From the NCBI GenBank assembly GCA_963920575.1, contig OY986972.1, positions 8,816,010 to 8,880,009 of the forward strand: a DNA stretch of 64,000 nucleotides, read 5' to 3'. The notes beneath the pieces are model-generated. The model had not been told where the DNA came from. It saw nothing but the letters and a program-made list of their open reading frames with translations, and did no database searches. Each line of letters opens with the position of its first letter. The stretch's first letter is position 1. Source of the DNA: Narthecium ossifragum (Eukaryota > Streptophyta > Magnoliopsida > Dioscoreales > Nartheciaceae). This document shows positions 35,792 to 47,471 of the stretch, piece by piece. A program made the position numbers and the translations under genes.

Positions 35792-38700
35792 TGTTATTCC
35801 TTATATTTTTTTGATGATGTCAATATATGTTTGAGGATAAAACATTGGTTTAATATTAATATCCCTTAATTTGGAAAGCATTAAAATCATAATTAATGAG
35901 TTTTTATACTGACGGACGATGTCACGGTCAATGCATGGATCGACCATTGGGTATGGCGGTTGATGCACAGATCGACCGTGGAAGCTGTTCATGGGGAAAT
36001 AGGTTGACGGTCGATGGACCAATGGACCGATCGACCGTGGCCTATGTGACCTGTCTTGGAGGAGCGACGGTCGAATGAGGTATCAACCCTGAGAAGCGGT
36101 TTTTACAACAGAGCATGACGGTCGATGTCACGGTCAATGCGACGGTCGATCGTGAAGCTTTACGGACGATGCGTGGATTGACCATGGCTCAAGAAGAACC
36201 TGGCGGACGATGTCACGAACGATGTGACGGTCGACTGCCAGCCAGGAAAAGAGCCGTTAAAGAGCCGTTACAGGAGCAGAAAATAGCCATTGGGAGGCTA
36301 TTTTGAGGGCTTTGGAGCTCAGCTATAAAAGAGAAGTTGGAGCAAACTTGCCAAGGACTAAGGGGGAGCTAAGGGATTATTGTAATAATATTCTAGTAAG
36401 TTTCTATCTCTTTATCTGTGAGCTAAACCTTTGTAAAACTACTTCAAGTGTGAAGTAGACTTTGAGAGAAATATCCAAGAGAGAGCTTGGAGAGATTGTA
36501 AGGTTGCCAAGCACCCGTAAGCTTGGTGGATAGGTTGCCAAGAGCATTGAAAGCTTGGTGGACAACTTATAAGAGGTCTTGCAAGTAGTGGAACATCAAG
36601 GAAGCCCTTGAGAGAAGTGGACGTAGGCAAGATTGGCCGAACCACTATAAAATTTCTGGTGCGATCTCTCTAACTCTCATCTCTTATCCTTGCTTTAAAT
36701 ATATTTTCTGCTCTTATCATTTGCAAGCATATGATTTAATTAGACTCCTATTTAGATTTCCACAATTGATTTTATTGTACAAGGTCTAAGATAAACCCCT
36801 CCTCTTAGAACTTCAATTGGTATCAGAGCTAGGTCTCTATTTTAGTGATGTAACAGCCCTTAGAGGATCCTAAATCAAGATGGAAATCCAAGAGGGACAA
36901 TCTACCAATAGGCCACCCTATTTTAATGGATATAACTATACCTATTAGAAGACTAAAATAGAAATTTTTATACAATCCATGGACTATGATGCATGGATGG
37001 TAATAGAAGATAGAGATTCTATCCCTTTAAAGATCATTGAGGGAAAAGAAGTTCTAAAAGTAAGAGTGAATATACCCCTACTGATTTTAGGAAACTTCAA
37101 GTAAATGCCAAGGCTAAAAACTTTCTATTTTGTGCCCTTAGCCTTGATGAATTTAATAGAATTTCAGCATGTAAAACGGCTAAGGAAATATGAGAAAAAC
37201 TTGCAGTTACCTATGAGGGAACAAGCTGAGTTAAGGAGTCTAAGATTATCATGCTTATTAATGATTATGAGTTATTTTCTATGAAGGATGATGAGAATAT
37301 AAATGAAATGTTTACTCGCTTTACCGATATTATAAATGTTCTTGATTCTCTTGGTAAAAGCTATACTAATGATGAGATGGTAAGAAAGATCCTTAGGTGT
37401 CTACCTAAGACATGGGATCCCAAGGTGATAGCAATCGAGGAAGCTAAAGATTTAACCAAGCTGTCTCTTGATGAGCTCATGGGTTCTCTCATGACCTATG
37501 AGATGAATATGGAGAGAAGCAATGATGGAGAAAGGAGGAAAAAGAAAACCATTGCTCTCAAGTCAACATACAAGGATTCATCTGACTCAAGCGATGAAGA
37601 TGATGAGGAGGAGATGCATAGGACCACAAGAAGAATCCAACGAATCATCAAGCATCAAGGAAAGAAAAACCCCAAAGGTGAAAAAGAAAACTCCTCTTCT
37701 TACTTAAATAAAATTACTTGTTATGAGTGTAGGACAAGATATCTTCAAAGAAGAAGAAGAAGGCCAAGGAAGAAAGTGACTTGAGCTCCATCTCCGAAGA
37801 AGAAGAAGAAGAAGAAACTGCAAATCTTTGTTTAACTGCATTCGAAGAGAGAAAATAAAATTGACAAGTGGAGGCTCAAGGTATTTAAATGTAGATAGCA
37901 AATTGCTATTAAAGGTAATGGAGGTATACTTTAATTTTTTGATATATGTCTCCTCCATTATATCTTGTTATTCCAATTTTGTTTGTTTAAAAATGGTTTA
38001 AGAAAGTCTTTATTTTTTTTTAAAGAATTGTTTACTAAATTGAGAAAATTTTAAACCTTCAATTCTGATTTTAAAACCTTCTTTTGTTAGAAATTTTTAT
38101 TGTTTTATGTGATTCTTCTTCCCCCTCTACTAATTCTTTTTGACGATGTCAAAGGGGGAGAAATATTATGATGATTTCTTGTTGTTTTGAAAGTTTTTGA
38201 AACTTTATATTTTCTACATACTTGAAACCTTTTGATGTTTAAAGGATTTTTTTCTATCTATATTTCCTGGAGATTTCATGAGAATTTAAATCATGCTCAA
38301 ATATCATGTCTCATGTTTCTATACAAAGATGTACATATGTCATATTTTACACTTTCATACATTTTGATCTATAATCAAGCTTGATATATCCTTTTAGTGA
38401 CATATGACCTGCATGCATCAGTGAAATTCACTTTAGAACATATTTTATGAGATAAATGGATGCATAAATTAAGGGGGAGCTTTCAAAGTTTTATCATCAC
38501 AATTTAAAAGGTTGCCATCATCAAAATGGAGGAGATTGTTAGTCCTAATATTGTTTTGATGATGTCAATATATGTTTGATGATAAAACATTGGTGTAGTA
38601 TTAATAACCCTTAATTTGAAAAGCATTAATATCATAATCAATGAGTTTTTATACTGACCGACGATGTCACGATCGATGCATGGATCGACCGTGGGGTATG

Positions 38701-39537
38701 GCGGTCGATGCACGGATCGACCGCAGAAGCTGTTCTTGGGAAAATAGGCTGGCGGTCGATGGACCGATCGATTGTGGCCTATGTGACCTGTCTTGGAGGA
38801 GCGACGGTCGAACGAGGTATCGACCCTGAGAAACGGTTTTTACAACAGAGCCTGACGGTCGATGTGACGGTCGACCGTGAAGCTTTACAAACGATGCATG
38901 GATCGACCGTGGCTCAAGAAGAACCTGACGTACGATGGCACAGACGATCCAACGGTCGACCGCCAGCCAGGAAAAGAGCCATTGCAGGAGCAGAAAATAG
39001 CCGTTGGGAGGCTATTTTGAGGGCATTGGAGCTCAGTTATAAAAGAGAAGTTGGAGCAAACTTGCCAAGGACTAAGGTGGAGCTAAGGGATTATTGCAAT
39101 AATATTCTAGCAAGTTTCTATCTCTTTATCTGTGAGCTAAACCTTTGTAAAACTACTTCAAGTGTGAAGTAGACTTTGAGAGAAATATCCAAGAGAGAGC
39201 TTGGAGAGATTGTAAGCTTGTCAAGCACCCGTAAGCTTGGTGGATAGGTTGCCAAGCGCACCGAAAGCTTGGTGGACAACGTTTAAGAGGTCTTGCAAGT
39301 AGTGGAACCTCAAGGAGGCCCTTGAGAAAAGTGGACGTAGGCAAGGTTGGCCGAACCACTATAAAATTTCCGGTGCAATCTCTCTAACTCCCATCTCTTA
39401 TCCTTGCTTTAAATATATTTGCTGCTCTTATCATTAGCAAGCATATGATTTAATTAGACTCCTCCTATTTAGATTTCCACAATTAATTTTATTGTACAAG
39501 GTCTAAGATAAACCCCCCCCCCCTCCTTAGAACTTCA
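35792..39537 (+). mobile_element. Internally deleted SIRE-type copia element
   Basis: The 5' LTR is 35792-36815 and the 3' LTR is 38537-39537, both starting TGTTA and ending TTAGAACTTCA. The tRNA-Met primer-binding site ATTGGTATCAGAGC follows the 5' LTR at 36816. A polypurine stretch AAAATGGAGGAGATTG precedes the 3' LTR, with two extra purine tracts containing AAGGGGGAG at 38151 and 38471, as known for Sireviruses. Only a piece of gag remains inside, and the whole pol region is absent. Flanking 5-mers (GGGAT left, GGGGG right) do not match, so the flanks may have rearranged. Both LTRs carry arrays of ACGGTCGAT / ATCGACCGT arms. Confidence 0.9.
36881..37784 (+). pseudogene. SIRE gag remnant
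   Basis: It starts with ATGGAAATCCAAGAGG just after the primer-binding site and is similar along its length to the gag at 56000. Stops and frameshifts occur before 37251. From there 177 codons are open and include LRCLPKTWDPKVIAIEEAKD and LMGSLMTYEMN. The frame runs into the first half of the zinc knuckle (CYEC) and then jumps into unrelated sequence where a large deletion has removed the rest of gag and all of pol. Confidence 0.85.
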
Positions 39538-39722
39538 GGGGGGACGCGCGGATCCCGCCCCGTTGGATCCGTGCATTTGGCGCCGACGCGGATTCCACGT
39601 GGATCCTGAAAATCGGGATTCGCCCTGAGGAAGGTGACCTCCATGAACCCCATCGGATGCTCGGTCACATCCCCATCCAGGAACAACTAACAGGTTCTTG
39701 GAGACGTTGACGGAGAGAGAGA

Positions 39723-41520
39723 AGAGCGTCAATAGTGTTCCCGAGGACGGCAATGAAGCTTAGGGAGATCGAACGGCGTCGGGGTTGCACGCGCGGCGCA
39801 GGAGGGTGTTTGGGAGAGAGAAGCGTAAATGGCGTTCCCGTGGACAGCGACGAAGCTCAGGGAGATCAAATGGTGATGTCGCTCAAATGTGTCACGCAAA
39901 GCGGTCACGGTGCAGTACAGCATAAGATAGGTCGAATCCCATAGAGAGACAGACAGAAAATATTCAAATCGCAAATAACAATGAATTGAAGACAAACGAG
40001 AACTTAAGAATTAACTAAATTAGATCAAAGGATTTAATGATAGTATAAGGTTAACTAAAGATATTAGGATTTTGATAAGGTTAGGCATCAGGAATCACTT
40101 CACTCGGATTTAGGTTATTCTCTTCTCAACGGTTCATACAATACTCAGTTAAGGGATTCACATCCCAATCACCTTAACCGGAAGATGTAGAATTATAAAT
40201 CTGATAAAATATAAATGTCTCTTCCTATGATTGATTCTTCCTTGTTATTGTTCTAACTTCATCCAACCCAAACCTAAGAATACATGAAACCGGCTGTCAC
40301 TACAGGCAACGCGCAGCAAAAGTTCATACGGATAAAGCCCGAACTCTATCTAACCAGATCTCTAAGAATACACAATACCAACTCTCACAATCGGCAATGA
40401 ATAGCAAAGATTTCACGGATAGAGCCCCAACCTTGTCTTACCAGATCCCTAAGAATACACAATACCAGTTGTCACTACGGGCAATGCATAGCAAAGGTCT
40501 CGCAAGACTCGATAGGAGAATCAAAAGAGAAGACTATGGAATTATAAGATCATGAAAGAAGCATGTTGGAGAAGAAACCCTAGTCCTCGCTAGGTCATCC
40601 GTCCGCCATGCCCGCGGATTACTCGACCATGAATGGAGATGCCTTCATCTTCTTTCTTTGGGAAACGTCCAGAAAGAGTCTCCAAAAACGTCCAAGAAGT
40701 CCTCCTTGACTTACCCTAACTTTCCTATTTATAGGGTCCAAAGATTAGCAAACTCAGGTTAAGTTTAAACCCGTTATACGCCCCTGGCTGATATGGCGGT
40801 CGACTGTGAGATCTTGACGGTCGACCGTGAGGTGCACAATTTATTTTGATAAGCTACGGTCGATCTTCGCATCGACCGTCGGAAGTGTTTTTCTTGACAG
40901 AGGCTGACGGTCGATGCCACGGTCGATGCTACGGTCGACCGTGGCATCTTACGTTCGATCGTGAGGATTTTCGGGCTCGACGCTCGACCGTGAGGATTTG
41001 ACGGTCGACCGTGAGAATTTTTGAGCGCGGCGGTCGACCGTGAGATCTGACGGTCGACCGTCACTATTCACACAGCACTGCGCACTGGTACGAAAAATAT
41101 TGTAACTTCCTCTAGAAAACTCGGAATCACGAACCGTAAAATTCTCCAGAAACTAGACTTCAAGAGCTTTCCAACCATATATGGCACATCATCTGGTTCT
41201 TCATGAGCAGGTACAATGTAATCTTTTAAGTTGATCCATATAATCTTTTCAGCTTCTTTCAACTCCAATTTCCTGCATTTTCCAAACAACTATGTCAAGC
41301 ACATAAAAGTATAAAAATAGTGCTAAAGAAGTTGATTAAGGGTGAAGATATAGTAATTGAGATGGTTATAAGGTTATTCATAGTGCACTTTCATGCACTC
41401 ATCAAACGGCGCCCGGGTTGCACACCGGCGCAGGAGGGTGTTCGGGAGAGAGAAGTGTCAACGGCGTTCCCGCTGACGGCGACGAAGCTCAGGGAGATTG
41501 AATGGCATCAAGGTTACATG
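39723..41520 (+). repeat. ~110-bp tandem repeat interrupted by a solo LTR
   Basis: Units contain GACGAAGCTCAGGGAGAT, GGCGCAGGAGGGTGTT and GGGAGAGAGAAG. Units are seen at about 39723-39873 before the LTR and at about 41405-41520 after it. Together they look like one short tandem array split by the insertion. Confidence 0.65.
39874..41404. mobile_element. Solo LTR (unclassified, gypsy-like) in a tandem repeat
   Basis: About 1.53 kb, starting TGATGTCGCTC and ending CACTCATCA, flanked by AATGG (39869-39873) and AACGG (41405-41409). These fit a 5-bp target duplication with one later change. The surrounding tandem repeat continues on either side. It contains three diverged copies of an ~85-bp unit with CTAAGAATACACAATACCA at about 40270-40500. 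A dense array of GACGGTCGACCGTGAG-like palindromes lies at about 40793-41067. No coding sequence was seen. Confidence 0.75.
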
Positions 41521-41760
41521 CCAGCGCAAGAGGGCTGGTTGGGGCGTGGGACGCGATTGCGTAGGGAAGGGATCGGGTGGGTTGGAGGAGAGCGATGGAG
41601 AGAGAGGGAGGGAGAGAGAGAGTGCGGAGGAGAGCGAGGGAGAGAGAGAGAGTGCGGAGGAGAGAGAGGGAGGGAGAGAGCGAGAGAGGAAGAGAGAGAG
41701 AGAGAGCGAGGGAGAGAGAGAGAGAGTGACGGTGATAAATCGCAAAATGTGCATGATATA
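41521..41760 (+). repeat. GAGAGA-rich low-complexity tract
   Basis: GGGAGAGAGAGAG and GTGCGGAGGAGAG units repeat through this segment. The open frame across it is a low-complexity artefact. Confidence 0.8.
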
Positions 41761-41819
41761 ACCCTTCAACTTAGCTTTGTTAGTGTCCGAGCGGTGTATT
41801 ACTAATAGTTTGTTAGTGC

Positions 41820-42291
41820 ATTTCAGGTACAAGGAGTCCCCAGAATGCCTCCATTGATTTCATGGTGAAAAAGTGCAAAAGATGAAGAAAAGGTGAAAAT
41901 AATCATATTTGGATCGATCCAGAATTATTGTGGATCGATCAATACCTTCTTTCCAGAGGCCCATATTGGGTTTTGCACGTTGGATCGATTTAATAACCAT
42001 TTCCAATGAACACTTTTTCAGCCATTGTACAATGGATCGCTCCAGAGTCAGTTCGGATCGATCCAAAGCGCTCTAGATCGATCCAAAGCCTTGTTGGATC
42101 GATCCACTGTGAGTCTGGATCGATCCAAAATCTCTTCCAAAGCCTCTTTTGTAGTTTTGCACATTGGATCGATCCAAAATCACAGTGGATCGATCCAAGA
42201 TGTTAGAAACTCAAATATTGATATCTTGGATCGATCCAAACCTATTTTGGATCGATCCAAGACCAGCTGACGGGTAAAAATGGACGGTTCA
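41820..42291. repeat. GGATCGATCC palindrome array, probable truncated LTR
   Basis: About twelve copies of GGATCGATCC or one-base variants occur between 41911 and 42260, usually as TTGGATCGATCCAA. The surrounding sequence (GTGCAAAAGATGAAGAAAAG) resembles gypsy LTR sequence of the Athila/Tat kind, though this is only an impression. The stretch is cut on the right by the Tekay LTR that starts at 42292. Confidence 0.65.
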
Positions 42292-42612
42292 TGTGAGGAC
42301 CTGCCCCTCTACTCCTGGGTCGGACCGGTTGTTCGTTTGCTTGTTTCGCGTCGAGCACGCGATCCGACGGATCACATTGTTTCTTGGACCACAAGGGCAA
42401 TTTGGTAAATTACGCCTTGTTGATTTGTTTCACACCCACATAAGCACACACTGACCTTGTTTGTGGTAATGTCTGTTTAGAACGTCTAGGTGGACCCGGG
42501 ATCAAAAGATCTGGGCTTGGGCTTGTGTTCTAGCCCAAGTCTAGCTTTCTGCACCTAGATGATCAATCATTCCTCGCTGGAAGGATCGATCACTAAGTGA
42601 CGATCGATCTTC

Positions 42613-43475
42613 TATTACGCCGTGCCTTCTCGTAGGCACGGGTACCTGGTCTCTTCCCTGGTCTCAGTTCTTCCTTAGCCAAATCTATGGCTAGGTCGAG
42701 AGATACCTTTAGGGTTTTAGGAGAAGGACCCTAGGTATTCGACGAGGAAGATGAAGACTGGAGGTAGGAGACGGTAGAGAAGAGGTTACCTTGCAGATCC
42801 TCTTGTGATTGGCTGGTTACTCTTGGAGATCCACGCCAAGAGAGGTGGAAGAAGGGGGGCGGCAGCCAAGGAGGACGCCGGGATGGGAGCGGTGGCTGGT
42901 AGCGGCGAACGGCGGTGGTGATGGTGGTAGCCGGCGGGTGGAGAAGGCCAGCAAGAGAGAGAAACGTGGGAGTGGCTGGTGGTGGTGGAATATTAAATTA
43001 GAACTACTCCTAAGATATCCTACTTTAACTACTAACTTTATTCTTCAATGCATAAAACCTAATACAAGCTATGGAGGTCCTTTTATAGAGGCCTCAAGAG
43101 AGTCCTACTTCAACTAGAGAACTACCTTGCTTTAATCAGCAAGTAACCATACTTTCCTACTAAGACTCAATCATAACTCAAACTCCCTAACAAACTGGAC
43201 TCAAAATAGGAACTAATAAAACAAAGCATAAACTGGACTCAAACTAGGAAATCAACTAGGAAAGCAATTAAGAACTAACTAAGGTAGTAACCAGCTAAGG
43301 ATTAGGATCCCTAAGGTCGGCTTTGGCTTGAGACCTGGTCCAAGGTCGGGTCCTACCAAGGGGTGGGGCCTGACCTGCGTGGGTCCCAACTGGATCTAGC
43401 CCATGTGTGGGCCCTGCCCCATAATTGGGCGTGGGTTGGTCTAGCCGAGGTGGAGCTGGACTTCCAACCGTATCA
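42613..43475 (-). repeat. 3' LTR of the Reina-like element
   Basis: It is 863 bp long. Its distal base pair reads TATTACG where the other copy reads TGTTACG, so one terminal base has mutated. The Gag-integrase frame reads through the polypurine tract into this LTR and stops at 43295. Confidence 0.93.
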
Positions 43476-46400
43476 TCCCCTCCCCCTTCGAAAAGAGCCT
43501 TGTCCTCAAGGCCGAAGTCAGGATAACGATCCAAGAAATCAGTGAATACCTCCCATGTGGCTTCAGCTGGACTATGGCCCTTCCAATGCACTAGAACTTC
43601 TTCTGATTGCCGGGGAAAGTGCCGATGGTCGATGATAGCTTGGGGATACAACTTAGGCTGCTCTTCTGAGGGGTCCGGAATCTCGGTGATGACGGGTACT
43701 TCAATTCCATTGTGCTTTTTCAGAAGTGATACATGAAAAACAGGGTGCACCTTGGAATCTGATGGGAGTCGGAGGCGATAGGCGACAGCGCCTATACGCT
43801 CCAGTACCTCGTATGGCCCATAGAACTTCACCGCGAGCTTCTGTGACTTGCGCTTGGCCACGGACTTCTGTCGATAGGGCTGTAGCTTGACGTAGACCAT
43901 CTCACCAATCTGAAACTCGACGTCTCGATGTCCACGATCATAGGTCTGCTTCATCCTGTTCTGGGCAGCTGCTAACCTTGACTTGACATCTGCTATCACT
44001 TGATCCCTTTCAACTAAGAAGTGATCTACAGCTGCTGATCTAGCCGTTCCAGATACATAGGACAAGAGGGTAGGTGGGGGTCGGCCATACACAACCTCAT
44101 AAGGCGTCCGCTGGATGCTGGAGTGCCAACTGGTGTTATAGGTGTATTCCGCCCAGGTCAGCCATTGGGTCCACTGTGAAGGTCGATCACCTGAAAAACA
44201 GCGTAAGTACATCTCAAGGGACCGATTAACTACCTCCGTTTGGCCATCTGTCTGTGGGTGGTAGGCTGAGGAAAATCTGAACTTGACTCCCTGGAGTTTG
44301 AAGATCTCCTGCCAAAAGTTGCTGGTGAAGGTGGGATCTCGATCACAAACAATACTGGTTGGCATGCCATGGTGCTTGAACACGGTGTCGAAGAAGACTC
44401 GTGCTACAGAATAGGCCGTGTAGGGATGCCATAGGGGAGCGAAGTGTGCATACTTGGACAATCTGTCGACGACTACTAGAATTGCCGTGTATCCTCTAGA
44501 AGAAGGAAGGCCATCGATGAAGTCCATAGAAACATCAGTCCATACCTCTTGGGGAATTGGTAGGGGCTGAAGTAGGCCGGCTGGCTTTAGAGTCTCGGCC
44601 TTGTGTCGCTGGCAGGTGTCACATTGGCGGATGAAGTCCTTGATCCGCGCCTGAGCTCCCTTCCAATAGAAGGTGGTTCGCAGCCGGTGCCACATCTTGA
44701 CGAACCCCTCATGTGTGCTGGAATGTAGGGTCGCCAAGATCTCCGGAATGACTGGGGCGTTCTTCCTCAAGAAGATGCGGTCCTTGTGGAAGATGACTCC
44801 ATTGCGAACTGTCCACGGGCCCTTGGTGATTCCGTCTTGGATGTCCTTGGCGAGCTTTTGCATCTCCACATTAGTTTTGACATCCTCCTGAATTGGTTCT
44901 AGCCACTGAGGAACCGGACTAGAGCTGGCAGCTATCGAGTGTGGCGATGCTGTCATGACGGCGGGGCTGAACTCAAGTTGGCCGTGGGAGAGGTTGTCTG
45001 GATTAGGAGGGACAGGATCAGAAGTTGGCGACGGTAGCGGATCCTCTACCAGGGACTTGGTGGCTGGAAGATCCACAAACACTTGGCCAATCATCATGCC
45101 AAGTGAGGGTTCTCCATGCTCATCTAGGACCGGGGTCTCCTCTTCCAAGTCAGCTTCACCCAGATCTTCCACGGATGGTTCCTCGTTGACGATCTCAATG
45201 CTCAACAGCTGCTTACAGCGGTGCCCCGATGTAAAGGGCTCGTCACATTGGAAGCAAAGTCCTTGTGATCTTCGTTGTTGCAGTTCAGCTAGGGATAGCT
45301 GTCTCCGTTGGGGTTGGACTGTAGTTTGAGTCTGACTAGGAGTCCTAGTTTGAGTAGGACTAGGAGTCCTAGTCTCACTCGAACTCCAGTTCGCGCGCGC
45401 GGTACGGGCAGCGGGGGCTGGACGGGTAGGTGCAGGCATCGTCCTTGCCGTAGCATGCCGGATCGCGTACTGCTTCGCCTCATGAGTCTTGGCATAGCTG
45501 ATAGCCTCGGCTATGGTGGCTGGTCTAGCGAGCTGAACATCGTACCTGATGGCCGGTTTCAGTCCGCTGATGAAGAGACTCAGTACCACGTCCCGAGCCA
45601 AGTGTGGAACACGACCTAGACCACGATCGAACCGGATCTGGTAGTCTCGGACTGAACCATCTTGCTGAATTCGAGTGAGTTCGCCGATGGGGTCCTCGTA
45701 GGTCGTCGGTCCATAGCGCAAGTGCAAGGCATGCTGGAAGGTATGCCATGTTGCGCACTCGTCCGTATCCTTCGACAGTTGGTACCATGTCTGGGCATCT
45801 CCATCGAAGTGATAGGCGGCATAGCGGACCTTCTCTCGCTCATGGATAGGATGATAAGAGAAGAACTGCTCTGCCTTCAGGATCCAGTGAGTAGGATCTG
45901 CAGCTCCATCATAGCGGGGGAAGTCCATGCGGGGAATCCGGGCAGCAAGGGGTTGCTCACGGATTGGGTCATGGGGCTGCTCATAGGCCGGTGGGGTGTG
46001 AGGAGGGTAGTAATGGGGTGGTGCAGGAGCTGGGTTGTAGGGGACATGTGGAGGGGGCGCAGGCTGCTGGTATGGAGGGAGGTGATAGGTTGGATATAGA
46101 GGCTGGTATGGTGGGGGTGGAAGGACAGTGGAGCCAGGTGGTGGTGGTAAGGTGGTGGGGCCGGCCAGGGGTGTGGTGTGGGCTGGTTGAGCCGGTTGGG
46201 TGGGAGGGGTAGGACCTGGTCCAACCAAGATGTGGTTGGGACTAAGGCCGAATCCTTCCTGGATGTGGACTGGTTCATGAGGAGTCCTAGGGGGACTAGG
46301 AGTTGTGGTTGGAGGCTGGTTAGCATTAGGGTTAGGGTTACCTTGCTCTCCCGCCGTTCCTGGACTCTGTCCCTGCATCTGCAAGGCCATGAACGCCATC

Positions 46401-46546
46401 CTCTCCGAGAGCCCGAGGATCAAGGCGTGCGTCTCATGCTGCACAGTATGAAGGGACAGCAGTGATCCCTTGATATCGACGATCTCTTCTCTGGTTACGG
46501 AAAGGTCTCGCTCCTTGGAAGCACTCGCGGCGGTATCTCTGGCCAT
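43295..46546 (-). CDS. Gag-integrase-chromodomain fusion protein of a chromovirus
   Basis: An uninterrupted frame of 1,083 codons, counted from the ATG at 46546, 62 nt after the 5' LTR. The frame stays open upstream into the LTR, but a start inside the LTR is less likely. Residues about 60-200 are proline-rich. The Gag core is at about 203-360 (RIPRMDFPRYDG), and the zinc knuckle CFQC...SGHRC is at about 431-444. Where protease, reverse transcriptase and RNase H should follow there are only about 100 low-complexity residues. Then come the integrase zinc finger (H612, H620, C642, C645), the catalytic triad D675, D735, E771 with 35-residue spacing, and a chromodomain at about 966-1022. The EGGG residues near 1020 are encoded by the polypurine tract. 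The element needs reverse transcriptase from elsewhere to move. Confidence 0.9.
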   Translation of the reverse strand: MARDTAASASKERDLSVTREEIVDIKGSLLSLHTVQHETHALILGLSERMAFMALQMQGQSPGTAGEQGNPNPNANQPPTTTPSPPRTPHEPVHIQEGFGLSPNHILVGPGPTPPTQPAQPAHTTPLAGPTTLPPPPGSTVLPPPPYQPLYPTYHLPPYQQPAPPPHVPYNPAPAPPHYYPPHTPPAYEQPHDPIREQPLAARIPRMDFPRYDGAADPTHWILKAEQFFSYHPIHEREKVRYAAYHFDGDAQTWYQLSKDTDECATWHTFQHALHLRYGPTTYEDPIGELTRIQQDGSVRDYQIRFDRGLGRVPHLARDVVLSLFISGLKPAIRYDVQLARPATIAEAISYAKTHEAKQYAIRHATARTMPAPTRPAPAARTARANWSSSETRTPSPTQTRTPSQTQTTVQPQRRQLSLAELQQRRSQGLCFQCDEPFTSGHRCKQLLSIEIVNEEPSVEDLGEADLEEETPVLDEHGEPSLGMMIGQVFVDLPATKSLVEDPLPSPTSDPVPPNPDNLSHGQLEFSPAVMTASPHSIAASSSPVPQWLEPIQEDVKTNVEMQKLAKDIQDGITKGPWTVRNGVIFHKDRIFLRKNAPVIPEILATLHSSTHEGFVKMWHRLRTTFYWKGAQARIKDFIRQCDTCQRHKAETLKPAGLLQPLPIPQEVWTDVSMDFIDGLPSSRGYTAILVVVDRLSKYAHFAPLWHPYTAYSVARVFFDTVFKHHGMPTSIVCDRDPTFTSNFWQEIFKLQGVKFRFSSAYHPQTDGQTEVVNRSLEMYLRCFSGDRPSQWTQWLTWAEYTYNTSWHSSIQRTPYEVVYGRPPPTLLSYVSGTARSAAVDHFLVERDQVIADVKSRLAAAQNRMKQTYDRGHRDVEFQIGEMVYVKLQPYRQKSVAKRKSQKLAVKFYGPYEVLERIGAVAYRLRLPSDSKVHPVFHVSLLKKHNGIEVPVITEIPDPSEEQPKLYPQAIIDHRHFPRQSEEVLVHWKGHSPAEATWEVFTDFLDRYPDFGLEDKALFEGGGDDTVGSPAPPRLDQPTPNYGAGPTHGLDPVGTHAGQAPPLGRTRPWTRSQAKADLRDPNP

Positions 46547-46608
46547 CAACGCAGCTTTTGGAAGGCTTTGGGCAGCACAGCCGACGGATCGGAGCTCTGA
46601 TACCAAGT

Positions 46609-47471
46609 TGTTACGCCGTGCCTTCTCGTAGGCACGGGTACCTGGTCTCTTCCCTGGTCTCAGTTCTTCCTTAGCCAAATCTATGGGTAGGTCGAGAGAT
46701 ACCTTTAGGGTTTTAGGAGAAGGACCCTAGGTATTCGACGAGGAAGATGAAGACTGGAGGTAGGAGACGGTAGAGAAGAGGTTACCTTGCAGATCCTCTT
46801 GTGGTTGGCTGGTTACTCTTGGAGATCCACGCCAAGAGAGGTGGAAGAAGGGGGGCGGCAGCCAAGGAGGACGCCGGGATGGGAGCGGTGGCTGGTAGCG
46901 GCGGACGGCGGTGGTGATGGTGGTAGCCGGCGGGTGGAGAAGGCCAGCAAGAGAGAGAAACGTGGGAGTGGCTGGTGGTGGTGGAATATTAAATTAGAAC
47001 TACTCCTAAGATATCCTACTTTAACTACTAACTTTATTCTTCAATGCATAAAACCTAATACAAGCTATGGAGGTCCTTTTATAGAGGCCTCAAGAGAGTC
47101 CTACTTCAACTAGAGAACTATCTTGCTTTAATCAGCAAGTAACCATACTTTCCTACTAAGACTCAATAATAACTCAAACTCCCTAACAAACTGGACTCAA
47201 AATAGGAACTAATAAAACAAAGCATAAACTGGCCTCAAACTAGGAAATCAACTAGGAAAGCAATTAAGAACTAACTAAGGTAGTAACCAGCTAAGGATTA
47301 GGATCCCTAAGGCCGGCTTTGTCTTGAGACCTGGTCCAAGGTCGGGTCCTACCAAGGGATGGGGCCTGACCTGCGTGGGTCCCAACTGGATCTAGCCCAT
47401 GTGTGGGCCCTGCCCCATAATTGGGCGTGGGTTGGTCTAGCCCAGGTGGAGCTGGACTTCCAACCGTATCA
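46609..47471 (-). repeat. 5' LTR of the Reina-like element
   Basis: It is 863 bp long with canonical ends and is followed on the minus strand by the primer-binding site at 46594-46608. Confidence 0.93.

Larger units (their letters stand above)
42613..47471 (-). mobile_element. Reina-like gypsy element with TSD TCTTC, lacking PR-RT-RH
   Basis: A complete LTR retrotransposon on the minus strand. LTRs at 42613-43475 (3') and 46609-47471 (5') are both 863 bp and differ, by my hand count, at about 11 positions. The 5-bp target duplication TCTTC lies at 42608-42612 and 47472-47476. The primer-binding site (complement of ACTTGGTATCAGAGC) is at 46594-46608 and the polypurine tract is just inside the 3' LTR at 43476-43490. 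The high LTR identity indicates a recent insertion. Its only protein is the 1,083-residue Gag-integrase listed separately. Confidence 0.95.

Noticed and set aside
43295..46546. Reading the Gag-integrase frame as a domesticated host gene
   Set aside because: It lies between LTRs with primer site, purine tract and target duplication, and ends inside the LTR, so it is simply the element's own protein.
46546..46678. Start of the Gag-integrase frame at 46678
   Set aside because: This ATG lies inside the 5' LTR, upstream of the primer-binding site. The ATG at 46546 in the normal leader is more plausible.
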